The notes under the pieces were generated by a model. The model was not told where the DNA came from and ran no database searches. It saw only the letters and a list, made by a program, of their open reading frames with translations. Position numbers and translations under genes: made by a program. This document shows positions 1 through 12,577 of a stretch of DNA of 64,000 nt, piece after piece (position 1 is the stretch's first letter; every line of letters begins with the position of its first letter). This DNA comes from Talpa occidentalis (taxonomy: Eukaryota > Chordata > Mammalia > Eulipotyphla > Talpidae), in contig NW_026555331.1 of assembly GCF_014898055.3 (NCBI RefSeq), positions 103,128,684-103,192,683 on the forward strand. Direction: 5' to 3'.

Positions 1-1079
1 CCACTGCTACTTCCCAGAATAACCAACCTATGCCTGAGAAATCCAAACAACTGGAGCATGCCCCCGTGCAGATCTCATAGCCAAAGAAATTCAACCTCCT
101 AGGGAAGCTGCATATGATAAAGACCAAGAACAGGAGGGAAAGACCAGTGGTGACCATGACCTCTGAGAAAGCATGTGTGAACACCATGCTGCAGGGGTGG
201 GTGACAGGGCATTGGCATCTAACAATTCACCTTGGTAGTTCAGGCCACCTAGCAAGCCAGACCTAATGGTATCCATCGCCTCTTTCAGTGTAGCTGGAGT
301 TCTGACCCAGCAGTGAATGGGTTTCACGGAGCCCTTATGCAACTCTGGTTGGTTTGAATTGGACACAACAGGGCCAGCCTCCATATACCTCCAACTGCAG
401 TGCACAGAGGACTCATCTGGATGCTTGTCAAATGCCCAGGTTCCTGAGCCCTTACTCCTGAAATTCTAACTCAGGTAGGGAAGGGAGGGACAGGGATTGT
501 AGAATCCACAGCCTACACATATTTAGAAAACACTAGAAAAGCAGGATATTCCACTTCCACGATGCTGCTTAGAGCAACCTCCAGCTGTCAACAAGCGTAT
601 TTTAAGCAAGTGTACAGGACTAGGAGAGTGCTAAATGCTGACAGTTTCTTTAAAAAAACATTTTTCAGGGCCTTGTGTTAAGGAGCATATAAATAAGGCA
701 TGTTTGTGTGTACATGTGTGGCATGTGTGTATTTCAGTTCAGGAAGAATGGCAAAAAGAGGGAATAGAGAGAGCACAGTGATGCAAATGGACCAAGGTAC
801 ACACATCCCCTCCATTTCATCACTTGTGGGGTGTAAGATCACATTCTCCTCCATTTGTCTAAAATTATTTAAAAGTTATGTGAATGAGGTCTGGAAGTTC
901 CTCAGAGGCCCTTCCTTAAATAGTAGCAGGTAGAGTAACTGACAGTCACAGAACAAGCCTGGTGCAGTGTCAGATCAGGACAAGAAGATCAATGATCCAC
1001 GCCTGATGTGAACAAGAGCCTGGTTAACATATGACTTAAACCTGAGTTGGTTCTTTTGATAGATAATAAAATAGAAGTA
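1..1079. other. Intronic sequence, nothing recognised
   Basis: I see no exon, RNA gene or recognisable young repeat. The only pattern is a TGTGTG-rich stretch near 700-730. Small reading frames here have no supporting features. Confidence 0.5.
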
Positions 1080-1195
1080 GACTTTAGAGCTCATTTTACA
1101 GTAGAGGAACTAAAGGTCAGATGTGGTAAATTATATGCTCAAGGCCATACGGATGGAGCCAACACTTGATCTCAAAACCTCACTGATGAATATAT
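1080..1195 (-). repeat. MIR fragment
   Basis: CTCATTTTACAGTAGAGGAACTAAAGG and a later CTCAAGGCCATACGG follow the MIR core read in reverse (CATTTTACAGATGAGGAAACTGAGG; CAAGGTCACACAGC). Moderately diverged. Confidence 0.5.
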
Positions 1196-1261
1196 TTGAC
1201 CTCCACTGTTTATTCCGGATGTGAGTGGCTGGTTGGGCACATATGTAAAAATAAAACAAAG

Positions 1262-1335
1262 CTAAGACGGGCACTTACAGTACGGTATGTACCTGGAACA
1301 TGGTAGGCCCTCAATAAATATTTGTCAAATGAATT
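1262..1335 (+). repeat. L2-type 3' end
   Basis: CCTGGAACATGGTAGGCCC followed by TCAATAAATATTTGTCAAATG resembles the L2 3' end (GCACATAGTAGGCGCTCAATAAATGTTTGTTGAATG). Confidence 0.5.
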
Positions 1336-1434
1336 AATGTCTTGTTTAAAAGCTACACAATGTTGGGTCAGATGGCTGTGCAGGGCCCAGGTGCCTGGAG
1401 GCTTCTCTATGACACATACCTGCCAATGGAATGA

Positions 1435-1660
1435 GTATTGTGCTGGTGCCTTATTATGTGCCCAGGACAATAACAGCTACACCTATTGCACACTTTCCAG
1501 GTGCAAGGCACTTGCTTTACATACACTAATACACTTAATCTTACCTCAATTCTATGCAGCAAGAACTATCATTATCACCATTTTACAGAGGAAGAAGCTA
1601 ACGCAAAGAGGGAAATTAACACTGGCCCTTACTTCACAGAACTTGGAAGAAAAACTCAAG
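1435..1660 (-). repeat. MIR
   Basis: CTTTCCAGGTGCAAGGCACT, TTACATACACTAATACACTT and CACCATTTTACAGAGGAAGA are in MIR order on the minus strand. Confidence 0.65.
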
Positions 1661-2274
1661 AACAAGTATATGCTGAGTAATAGCTTCAAGATGGCATGAC
1701 TGAGTGTAATAGGAGTTTAGAATTATTAGGACTAGGGGAGTTAGCCCTGTCGGAAAAATTGCTCTTGGTTGTAGAACTGGAGAAAAACTCACATTGGAGG
1801 GAGAAGTTGAGCTGCATAGTAAGATATAGACAAGACTAAGCATTGGGAGAGGGAGGCAAAAGGATTAAAACAAACAGCATAAACAAAGGTGGGGTGAGGG
1901 GAGAGGGCGGAATAAACAGGGTGTTCTCAGGAGGCCTTCCTGCCTGAGACTGCATCAGAGACCACTAAAACGTGAGTTTGGATTCGGGTTGTAAAGGGCT
2001 TATATCCAGGTGATGACATTATCGCCTTATTACTTTAGAAGCCTGCCTAGTTTCTTGACTGGGAAATAGTCCAGCAAGAACTAAATATAAATGATATTAG
2101 CTTGGCAACAACCTGTAAGGAAAATAGGAGGAAAAGGGCAGCAGCTGGAAGAACCGAAGGCCAATATGGCAGTGGCTGCATTGCTCCAGGCCTGGAGGCT
2201 GTAGAAATGGAGAACAGAAAACACCTAGGTGCAAGCATATTATTAAAAAATAAGTAATCATGCTGTGTCCTTTT

Positions 2275-2440
2275 GCAGATAGGAGCCCTGTGCTAAGAGA
2301 CTGTGAGTCATCCTGTGCATCATCAAAGCACCCTGGGAGGAGATATTATTGCTCCATTCTAAAAAGAGAAAGCTAAGGCCCACCCTGATTCTAGAGCCTG
2401 TGCTCATGGTGACATGAACAAAACTGGTGACAAACCAACT
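2275..2440 (-). repeat. MIR fragment
   Basis: GGGAGGAGATATTATTGCTC and TCTAAAAAGAGAAAGCTAAGG follow the MIR core in reverse, ending with an AGAGCCTGTGCTC-like head. Confidence 0.5.
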
Positions 2441-2756
2441 GCCTCTACTTCTGACCAGGAATGACTCCTTTCATTGCCTCACAACCATTTGAGGGCAGGG
2501 AGGCAGTTAAGGTGAGGAATTCTGTTTGGGATTTGTTGAGTCTAAGCTAACTATGCGTTTGTGCAAGGAGCTGAAACTATTAGATGAGAAAGAATTCATC
2601 TCTGAGCTTGGATGCCCCTGCTGGGCTTAAAGATGGTGACTGTGGCTTAGAGGACCCTGGGAACGTTTACTGACCTTGGCATTCAAAAATCTCATTTAAT
2701 CCATCTAGCAGTCTGGAAGTGGGTGTTGCTTAGTCCCTTTAAAAGGTAACAGGCTG

Positions 2757-3080
2757 GGCCTCCCCGGTGGCACAGCGGTTGAGCACTGGGTTGCGAAGCT
2801 GCCTGCAGCCTCTGCAGCGCCGGTTCCATCCCCGGCTGCTCCCCAGCCACCAGAGGAGGGTCCCACATGGCACGCAGACCTCTCCTGCCGCCCGCTGCTC
2901 CCCTCAGCAGTGTACTTCGGTCCTTCTGCCTGCTCTGCTCTCCGCTCTGGCTCTGGTGAATTCTCTCACCCTCCCGCGCTTCTGACTGTACCCAGTGCAT
3001 GTATAAACAAAACAAACAAATGAATAAATAAATAAATAAATAAAACATGCCTCTATTAAAAAAAAAAATAAAAAAAAAAA
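2757..3080 (+). mobile_element. T+ SINE, subfamily A
   Basis: A tRNA-derived SINE with an A-box-like GGTGGCACAGCGG, a B-box-like GGTTCCATCCC and a Pol III-style body, ending in AAATAAATAAA and a long A-rich tail. The target-site duplication GGTAACAGGCTG is at 2745-2756 and 3081-3092. Confidence 0.92.
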
Positions 3081-3092
3081 GGTAACAGGCTG

Positions 3093-5838
3093 AGAGTTAA
3101 CTAGTTAGCCAGTGGAGAAACTGGGTTAGACTCAAATCAAAAATTTCCTGTTCCAGACACTGCACATTGGGATGCTTGCCAAGGAGTGAGGGGTCTCTTG
3201 TAACAGAACAGCTCCCATGAGGGGGTCTTTCTCTGCAGGCTGCAAATTCAATGGAATCAGAAAACAGTAGACAAAATAATGATGTTTCTGAAAGAATTCT
3301 GGTTTTCTGATCCACGTGTGGGCAAGAGAAAACCTTATCAAAGCAGCATAGCTCAGTGTAAGTTTTCTTCCCTCCTAGTGAACATTCTTGCTCCACAATT
3401 AGACAAAAGCTCTGTCAAAAAGGAAACAGCATTTGAACTAGAATGACAAATTTGTTCCTGTCTTGCAATTACCCCTTCAGGGACCTGTGAAGCATCTGGA
3501 AAAGTCAGTCTGCCAATCCACCAGCAGATGTCTCTGTTTTTCCTAAATGAATAGAGCTCCCTCTAGTCTCAAACACTGCATTTCAGGTTGAATTCAAGAA
3601 AACCCTTTCTCCACCTGTCCCCAAACATTCCAAAAGCCAAGGATTTTCATCTTTCTTAATTTTTAATTGGAGAAGTATAATAAGATGATCTCTGTATCTC
3701 CAAAAAAATCAACATTCCAGTCTCAAAACCTCGTTTCTAATGAATCATATAAAACAGAGCTTATACTAAAGAATATACTACCCACAACTTTAATTCTTAT
3801 GTTTAGCCTACTCGCTGGTAAATTTTGCTACAAATTGACAAGAGTAGCTGAAGGAAAGTAAATTCATCCAAAGATAAAAATTTAAATTCTGGACACTCGT
3901 AACAGTATCTGAATCAGCCCCCTTTAGAGAATAATTAAATAAACCCAACTTGAGTAGAGATGAAATACCCTTTTGAAAGTCCCAGAATAGATGCTGAAAA
4001 ATAGTTTATCCATATGCAGGAAGTAATTTTTCCTCTAAAATATTCACAAAGTGTAATCCAGGGGTTCTATTCTTTCTTCCTGCTGCATTTTTTCCCCTTG
4101 AGAATTCTGGACTATAAGTTAAGAGTATTTGCTGAGTTTTTTCTCCCTAAGTCAGCATGGAGCCTGTTTTCAATATGGGCCTGAAGACATGGCTTCTGGG
4201 TATCAAAGCAGGTAGGTTCTGCTAGAGCTCTTTAGGAAGGAAGATTATCTAATAGACAAGAAAATCTCATCCAGAACCGCTGAACAACAAGTAGCAAAAA
4301 CTCAAAACCTGCCCCAAGCAAACTGTTCTTGTTGTTTCAGGTTTCTACAGCGATACCTTTCTATCTCCCAACCACTAAGGCGAGTTCATTAATTCTTATT
4401 TCATCACTTGAAAACATACATACACACAAAATAAGGAACCTACTAGGAAAAAACTGACCAGAATGGAAATAAACCTCAAGAACTTCCAATAATCATTCAG
4501 ATCTCAAATTTTCAATTGAAATTCTAATTCAGATTAATGAGTCGACTTATAATGAAAAGCACAACTGGAGTCTCAGTCCAAACAACTCTGGTCATTTTCC
4601 AGCAGAATGCTGGCCTGAGACTCTACTTACCTCTCCTGTGTGTGAAAGGGAGTCATCCTGTAACCGGCTGAAGCCAAAGACTGTTATAAGTGGTACTCCC
4701 TGGAGGGGGGTGCTGGTGAGAATGAATAGCCCCAGGCAAAATATTAACACAGTATGGGTGGAGGTGGAGACTCTGATAAGAAGCAGCCACTGGTATTCAG
4801 TATTCAGGTTTTAAGCTTCTTCACCGATTCTGGAACCAGCCATTTCTGCCCCCACCACACCAATCTTCCAAAAGGCTGTTGCAGGCCTCTGAAGGACGTG
4901 GAGATACTTCCAGCAGCCAACCTCAGAGAAGAAAAGTTTGGAGGCTTTGCAAGTAGCCAAGCAATTGAAACTGTTTCCAGCTTTGCAGCTGTTAAAGCCT
5001 GGAAGAGAAGGACCCGGAGCTGGGCGTAGGGATACTGCTGAGCTGCGTGAGTGTGGCCCTGTGTCTGGTTGTTTGGCTGCTGCAACTACTGTTTTAAGTG
5101 TGGCATGTCTGGTGCTGTGCTGCGGCATCTCAGCAGCTCTGTGAGCACATCTTGTTGTATCTGTTGCTGTCTTTGTGAGTTAGATTCCGGCCTATTGTCT
5201 GGCTGCCACGTGTTCCAGGCCCTCAGGGGCAAGAAGATGCCATCTTGGGGCCTTCAGGGTTTAGGACTTCCAAATTCTGGATACTGCTTTGGGTGAGGTA
5301 AATGGCCATTTATGGCCTCAGTGATGCTTTGTTTTTGTTAGATAAATTCCATCTTCTTTGAAACTGAGTGGTCTTGCAGTTTTGCCCATGGGTGCAAAAT
5401 TCAAGACAGTGACCTATAAACTAGTTGAGCAGTGTCCTTGGCCAGCCTTAGTGGCCCTTGTGCCCTGTATCAACCCTTGCTGGTGGCGCTGATCTGATCG
5501 TTCCATGCTAAGCCTGTCTAGATGTCCCTTGTTTACTGTTTCCTTACCCTTTGTATTCAAGAGAGATGCAGCGTTACCCCCACACTGGCTCAAATGGTAT
5601 TAACGAATTTAATGCCATGTTGAATGGCAGGGCCAGCTATGCCTACCTGTTTCCTTTCACTGGAAATAACAATGAGAATGTGTGAAACAGCTGGTATTAT
5701 GCTACTAAAGGTATCTCACGATCACCTCCCCTTTTTTATTTTTAGCTGTTTTATGACAGGTGAATACCATCCATCCATTCCGAATGTTGCTCCCCTCAGC
5801 AAAGCTTTTAGGGGAATTTAGAAATTTACCCCTAGATG
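3093..5838. other. Intronic sequence, nothing recognised
   Basis: No repeat or exon identified. The part at about 4740-5640 is richer in G+C and contains overlapping short frames on both strands, but none has flanking splice signals in a known frame. It could hold an unrecognised old element. Confidence 0.4.
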
Positions 5839-6192
5839 ATTACGTTCAGTGAAATAAGTCAGAAGGAAAAAGAAAAATATCAAATGGTTTCACTTATAGG
5901 CAGACTATAAGGGGAACCAAATAAGGCATTAGGGGAAAAAAATAACATTAAGAAACACAACAAAACAAAAATAGACAACTATAAATCAGAGACAATCTGC
6001 AGGGAAGGGGAGAGAGGAGGGTCAAAATGAGGGAGGGAAGAGCACAAGGGACTGTGATGATGGAGCACAGGTGAACTGATGGTGGAAATTCTATGGGGAC
6101 CTCACCTGAGAAAAGAAAGCAAACATTGTAATAAAATGAAAAATAATGTAAAAATATAAATAAATAAATAGATAGATAAATAGATAAATAAC
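5839..6192 (+). mobile_element. Truncated L1 3' end (older copy)
   Basis: This stretch follows the L1 3' end layout: an ORF2 C-terminus-like start (AGTGAAATAAGTCAGAAGG, then TCACTTATAG), the CTATAAATCAGAGAC segment, a G-rich run with GGGAGGG, and an AATAAAATG-rich tail that becomes a degenerate AAAT/GATA microsatellite. It is much more diverged than the two young L1s. No clear target-site duplication is seen. Confidence 0.62.
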
Positions 6193-6519
6193 GTTTTAAA
6201 AAATTTTTTAAAAATTAAAATAAATCTCTAGACCAGAGCAGGCCATGCCCACATGGCGCAGCAGGCCACAAGGTTAGGACAGGGCTAAGAAGATATGGCA
6301 CTGCTGACCCTCCCTGCCTGCATGCCTGGTGGGGCAGAAATGGGTGAACTTCTAGTTCTGTAACTGTTGTATGAAAGGACCACGTTTCTCCATAGAAAAC
6401 TCCACTCTTGACCAAAGGGGAAGGTGCTAGAAGGAGGCTGGGGAAGGATGTGAAGTCATGGTCCCCAAGGTCAGGCAGGCTACTTAGATTCTGACTGTCG
6501 CTTGGAGATGCGTGGCCTA

Positions 6520-6605
6520 ACAAGTCACTTTAAACTCTTAGACCTCAGTGTCTTCATTTGTAAAGTGGGAATAACAAAATTCATCTTGTGGGAATAATGG
6601 GGATA
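6520..6605 (+). repeat. MIR fragment
   Basis: CAAGTCACTTTAAACTCTTA, CCTCAGTGTCTTCATTTGTA and AAGTGGGAATAACAAAATTC match the forward MIR core. Confidence 0.6.
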
Positions 6606-7734
6606 CTTTTCTACAAACAGCAAATTTTTTAGTAAATACTTTAATGAAGTATATATAACAAACACCTAAAGAAAAAATGTTGCACATATTATAAACTCAG
6701 CGAATTTTCACAAAAGAACACATCCAGACCAAAAACCAAGTATACTTGATGGAACGGGAATAAAGATCAGATCAGTCATAAAGATATAAAGACACTATGT
6801 TTTCTTGCATGCAAGTGTATTAGTATGAATAGGTTTGTAACCCTGTTATAAAAGATGTTTTAGGAATTAACATCTGGAACTTAACACTGATCCTTACACT
6901 GACACTAGGTACCCAATAAAAAGTAGATAATATTATTGAATATTAGTGTGACTGTTACACCATCCTCATCATTCCTGTAAATTCACCCACATTTTTCACA
7001 CCTTGTAACCTAATTTTTGGTTCCGAAAATATTGTCTATATTTCTGCCTACTCCCATTCCAAAAGAGGCCAAAGCAATCTTCACATATCCTGCAAACAAA
7101 GAGAAAGGGAGTGTTTAGGATAGATTTCCAGGGCCTTGTCACAATCCTCTACTATTTTTTGGTGGGGAGGAGGGAGGAGGTGGATGTTAAAATTTTTACT
7201 TTGGGAACGAAGAAGGTTATAAAATCAAACGAAGAAACCAGAGCATTTAATTCACTGAACTGGCACACCAGAGTGGAAGGAGTTACCTGGTGCTTTTCAT
7301 TCCCCACGGACAGAGCCAGACTCAGCAGGGAAGGCATCACCCTTGCTGGTGGCTCCTCTGTAGGTAATAGAATCTTGCTCCACCCCACTTTTCTTCTCCA
7401 TCAAATGGGGCTCACAAGAGTGTTACGAGACATAATTGCTGTTTATAGAGAACCTCAGCATCTTAGATGAAAGGTATCAGAGCTGGGTAAAGCTTGTCCA
7501 AGGCAAATTAATACTTTGATGAGTGGAGCCCAAGGAAGAAAAACACACCTCCTGTCATCTGGGAACTATACTGCCTGCTGGGGAAAGCCAGGTTTCACTT
7601 TACAGAGAACTTGTGGAGAGTTTTTTGTTCTTATTTGAATAGTGTTTACAATCCTTGGATTCACTCCAGGTCTGGGGCTAGAGGAAGTCCTCAAATACAA
7701 AAGGAAATCCAACTCAGAACCTTAGGGCATTTAA

Positions 7735-7800
7735 ATCATTCTTTCCACAGAGCCAAGCACAAAGTAAGTGCTCAGTAAATATTTGCTACATAGCCCAATA
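7735..7800 (+). repeat. MIR/L2 3' end
   Basis: AGCCAAGCACAAAGTAAGTG then CTCAGTAAATATTTGCTAC fits the shared MIR/L2-type 3' end. Confidence 0.42.
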
Positions 7801-7957
7801 CATTCTTTTATTTGCTCAAATCTAGCCTAATGTCCCAGAACCTGCTGGTTGGCATAACTATTTCAAATCACAAAAAGATGAAGAATCCCACAAAATAAAG
7901 GACATGATCATTTTGAGTAATAAAAAAATATTCATGCTTCATTAAGAATAATTTAGA

Positions 7958-8240
7958 GGGCCTCCCCGGTGGCCCAGCGGTTGAGGCGCTGGGTTGCGAA
8001 GCTGCCCGCAGCCTCCAACGCCGGTTCAATCCCCGGCTGCTCCCCGGCCACCAGAGGAGGGTCCCACATGGCGCGCAGACCTCTCCTGCCACCCGCTGCT
8101 CCCCTCAGCAGTGTACTTTGATCCTTCTGCCTGCTCTGCTCCCTGCTCTGGCTCTGGTGAATTCTCTCACCCTCCTGCACTTCTGACTGTACCCAGTGCT
8201 TGTATAAATAAATAAATAAATCTTTAAAAAAAAAAAAAAA
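7958..8240 (+). mobile_element. T+ SINE, subfamily A
   Basis: Full-length copy with B box GGTTCAATCCC and a tail AAATAAATAAATC then TTTA15 or so. The perfect duplication GAATAATTTAGA lies at 7946-7957 and 8241-8252. Confidence 0.93.
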
Positions 8241-8480
8241 GAATAATTTAGAACATGTATCCCCGCAGGCTGAGTGCTGCATAGGTGAACACCAATCAGG
8301 AAACATAGTTTAAATTTTTTGTATTATTTGAGTTGAAGAAAGACTCTAAAACAATGTCACGGGTTTTTAAGCAAATACAACAAAACCTACATATTCTCAT
8401 GAGTGCAAACCTGAGGAGACTACTCTCTGATTCCAACTCTCTGATATCATAATTGACAAAATCATTTTAAATTCCTCTTT

Positions 8481-8770
8481 GGGGCCTCCCGGGTGGCGCG
8501 AGGGGTTGGGACGCAACCTAGGAAGCTGTCCACAGCCTCTGCAGCACGAGTTCAATCCCCTGGCTGGCCAGGGAACAACGCACATGGCGCAGCAGACTTC
8601 TCCTATCTCGCCCGCTGCTCCCCTTAGCAGTGGATTTCAGTCAATCTGCCTGCTCTGTTCCCCACTGTCTCTGGTGAATCCTCACACCTCTGGCCTGTTC
8701 CCCAGCTCTTGTATACATAAATAAATGAATCTTTTAAAAAAATTCCTTACAAAAATAAAATAAAAAGACA
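8481..8770 (+). mobile_element. T+ SINE, subfamily B
   Basis: The body has the subfamily B markers: GGGGTTGGGACGCAACCTAG in the head, GGCTGGCCAGGGAACAACGC in the middle, and a CTTGTATACATAAATAAATG tail. The duplication AAATTCCTCTTT is at 8469-8480 and 8771-8782. The tail carries extra A-rich sequence. Confidence 0.9.
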
Positions 8771-8782
8771 AAATTCCTCTTT

Positions 8783-10740
8783 GAAAACTTTACACAGAAC
8801 CTGAGGTTTGTTTTTTTACCTATTTGTTATCATGGCAAATCTTCATATTTGGATGGTAAATGTGATTCTTTTCAACAGCTAAAAGGCTGTAGGAACAGAT
8901 GGGTGATTGAGTATTTTAAGGTATAAACCAAAAGGCAAATGTGATTATGATGTAATAAAAATTAATTTTCATACATAGCTGATAAGCAGGCCTTAAAAGC
9001 AAATCCAAAGAAGTATTTCCAGAAATGATTTTTGAGGGTTGATTTGGTAAATCTGTTCAGTCCCACAGAGGGGACAAAACCAACACAAAGAAACTTAGAG
9101 TAGAAAATTTAGGATGGAAGCTTCACGAGGCCAGAAACTAGAGGTGAGGGTAGAAATGATTGGTGAGTCTTTGAAACAGCTATAGAAGGTCTTAGGCAAA
9201 GATAGAAGCCAGAAATGGGCAACTGTCAAAGACCACTAGTCCTTACAGATGAACCCAACTAGAACTTAGAAGTGATAGATTCCACAATAAAATTCCACAA
9301 ATGAATGAATCTCCCCCATAGAACACTATCTAAGTGTTCTATGCTTTGCTTGTTCTGTGTTCTAACCCTTTGCTTTGGCAAAATGGAGACTGCCCACCTG
9401 CATTTGTGCAAGGATCTGTTTTTCTTAATAAACTTGTCTCTTTCAAATGCAGCCTTTTTGTGTATCTATGCAAATATCTTTTTCCTTAATAACCTTGCCA
9501 TGCCTTAATAAACTCACCGTGGGCTTTTTAAGAGGAAACTCTGCCAAAACCTTTCTTGGAGGGAACCCAAGAACCTCACACACTGAACCCCATCATTATC
9601 ACGAACACCTCTGTATAGGATTTATTATTTGCCAAGTGCTTCAGTATAATAGAACCCTTGTTGCCTTGACAACTGCCCATCCCAAATCTGACTCCAGATC
9701 CATGACGTATAGAGTCTCAAAAAGTCATCTACAAAATACGACATTTAAATAGTTTTTTCATAAAGTTCTACAATTAAGAAAAGTTATCTTAATTACTCAA
9801 AGATGAAAATATATCATTAATCCTCAATTTTGGTTAATCTCCCTAGCAGTTAAGTGAAGCTCCCTTAGATCACAGTGCCTCGAGATTAGAGGTAAATACA
9901 CCAAGTTAGTATCAAGAACAGGAACGTGATCTTCCAATTAGGTGATCTTGGTGTGGTTGAAGCCTCCTACTCCTGTAATAAGGCTAAACCACAGAACAAA
10001 ACGGGGGAAATAGAAGTTAAAAGAAATGCAGAAACCTAGTGCCAAAGTAAATATCTTTATTATCCTTAGAATCATAATTTCCTAATACTTCTTACCTCTT
10101 ATCCTTTTCACCCAGCTGTAATCATTTATTCAGAATATTTACAACCACTAAGACACTTGTAAGCAACCAGAAGAATTTCCAGTCCACCAATATTCTCCTA
10201 GGTCAATTTTGGAAAAGACTGAAGGTGTGGAATTAAGTAGCACTTTCTGGCAACACAGGGCAGGGTGGTGTACACAGGGGACTTTGTCATTGGGTTAGTA
10301 TTGTGTCGTGGAGACAAGTTGCTCCACAGGGTTTGTCAAAACACATCCCAAAGAGCAAAATAATGGCTCTCTGTGCCTGCAGCTGTCCGAGCATGGAGTT
10401 TCCATGGTGTTCATCCATTCCCCATGAGTAGTAGGGTATAAGTATCTCCTAGAGCTTCTCAAAAACTATCCTGATTCTAGCAGCAGAAATCCCACATCCC
10501 AAGAAACCCCTCATCTCCAGCCAAACTAGAAAAAATCATCCCTCCCAGGAAAAAGGTGCCATCTAAGTGCATAGCATATATTTGGAAGTCAGCTCCAAAT
10601 ATGGAAATGGAAACGGAAGTCAGCTCTCCAGATGCTGGCTGTTAGGTTATGTCACCTTTTGGGCTGGTGCTCACCTCTAAGAACTACCTTCCTCAAGCTT
10701 GAGAGCCATCAGGGTTAAAGAAGAAAATGAAGACCAACTC
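8783..10740. other. Intronic sequence, nothing recognised
   Basis: About 2 kb of AT-rich single-copy-looking DNA. GGATTTATTATTTGCCAAGTG near 9617 may be a short MIR remnant. No gene seen. Confidence 0.45.
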
Positions 10741-10754
10741 TGGGCCCCAATTTC

Positions 10755-11029
10755 TTTTTTTTTTTTAAAGTTTTATTTATTTATGCATATAAGAACTGGG
10801 GTGTAGGTGAGAGGTTGGGGGGTGGTAAGAGTATTCACCGGAGACAGAGTGGGGAGCAGAACAGGCAGATCTACTGAGATACACTGCAAAGGGGAGCAGC
10901 GGGCCCAACAAGAGAGGTCTGCTGCGCCATGTGGGTCACCTCCCTGGACAGGATCGAACTCATGCTGCAGTAGCTGTGGATTGCTTCATAGTGCTGATGC
11001 TTAACCCCTTGGGCCACCAGGGAGGCCCC
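10755..11029 (-). mobile_element. T+ SINE, subfamily B
   Basis: The minus-strand copy begins at the right with GGGGCCTCCCTGGTGGCCC and ends at the left in a T-run. The flanking duplication TGGGCCCCAATTT is found at 10741-10753 and again from 11030. Confidence 0.9.
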
Positions 11030-12280
11030 TGGGCCCCAATTTCAACAAGAGGTCTGGGGATAACATGCCACCTCCCTGGGCCTCAGAGCCTTCATGTGCA
11101 ACCGGGGGACTGGACATCAGTGTTTTCAAACTCCAGACAACAGTTTGATTTTCATGGATCACAAAATCAGTTCAGTGATTTACAAACAGCATTTGTAATT
11201 AATGGAGTAATTAAGCAGAAAATATTAGAGGACATTTTACATAGTAAGGAATTTTGTTTGGAAAGCATGTTTCAGTTACACATATATCCCCATATTCTGG
11301 GTCTTCATGTAAAATTTATTGCTTAGTGCAGGTTGCCATCAAATATATAAATTAATTTATCTAAAACATTAGATAATCTCCAAGTTTTCTTCTGACTCTA
11401 GAATTTTCCAGAAGTTGTTTTAATGACTTCTTCCTGCACAGGTGCCATGAGAGCACCACATGCTTCCCATAGCACCTCACTTGTACGTGGCATACCTTTC
11501 ACTCTGTATTGTATTGCAATTATTTTCATGTATGGTTTTTCTCTTTTATTACTGTAAAAGATCCAAGAATAAAAGTTCTTGTTATCCTATCCACAATACC
11601 CAAACCAGGACCTTATAGTTAGTTCACCCTCAATTAATATTTCTTATATTCTAACAACAACAGCCCCTACCCATCCCACCTCCTCCCACCCCCTACAAGA
11701 ACACACTCCAACATGATTATTTTCCATCTTCAGGCTTCAGCAAAAGCAGAAGTCCCAAAGCTGGGGATTGTCCCCGCTGGGGGGGAAATGACCTCTTGAA
11801 TATCACTGTCTTCCAGAACATGCCACAACCACATGGGCAGCAGCCTCTGCAGATGCAAACATTGACACTCAGGTTGCTTGCTGATTTCAGGAACAATCCA
11901 ATTCAATTCCTGGAAAGATGAGTACACTAACCAAGGAAAGGCAGAAAGACAAGGGGGAGCAGATACAACCTAGAATTAAAACCAGGCATACACTATACAT
12001 CAGCAATGACTTCTGGGAGCATGCAACATGACAAGTACTGCCTGCAAATCGCTAAGTAAAAGAACAAGAAGTATAATTTTATGGATTGTGGCTTTACAAT
12101 AGCAGGATACAATACATACAAAAGCATGATAGTTAGCACTTTTTACATCAGGAATCACAATTACATACCCTTTCATTTTCTGTCTCCCCCCACTCCACAA
12201 AAGTTGCACAGAAATTTCTATATTATCAGACTCTCAAGTAAAAGTTTCAGCATCCCGAAAGAAAAATGTCCTTTTCTTTT

Positions 12281-12577
12281 TTTTTTCTTTTTTTTTTTTT
12301 ATAGAGTCATGTTTTATTTATTTGTTTGTTTGTTTTGTTTATACATGCACTGGGTACAGTCAGAAGCATGGGAGGGTGAGAGAATTCACCAGAGCCAGAG
12401 CAGGGAGCAGAGCAGGCAGAAAGACCGAAGTACACTGCTGAGGGGCGCAGCGGGCAGCAGGAGAGATCTGCCCGCCATGTGGGACCCTCCTCTGGTGGCC
12501 GGGGAGCAACCGGGGATCGAACCGGCGCCGACAGCTTCGCGACCCGGCGCTCAACCGCTGCGCCACCGGGGAGGCCC
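12281..12577 (-). mobile_element. T+ SINE, subfamily A
   Basis: Well-preserved copy with CpGs kept in the head (GGTGGCGCAGCGG, GCCGGGTCGCGAAGC) and a long poly(A). The duplication AAAATGTCCTTTTCTTTT appears before 12281 and at 12578-12595. The CpG retention suggests a young insertion. Confidence 0.92.

Noticed and set aside
7953..8306. Frames of about 70-180 codons at SINE loci (2692, 7953, 12081, 21883, 37128, 54235, 60846)
   Set aside because: All give the same translated SINE body (e.g. HQSQSREQSRQKD on one strand). They are repeat-derived, not genes.
11730..11927. Minus-strand 65-codon frame as a possible ELMO1 exon
   Set aside because: The peptide does not match ELMO1 in any region I know and the ends lack convincing splice sites in a matching phase.
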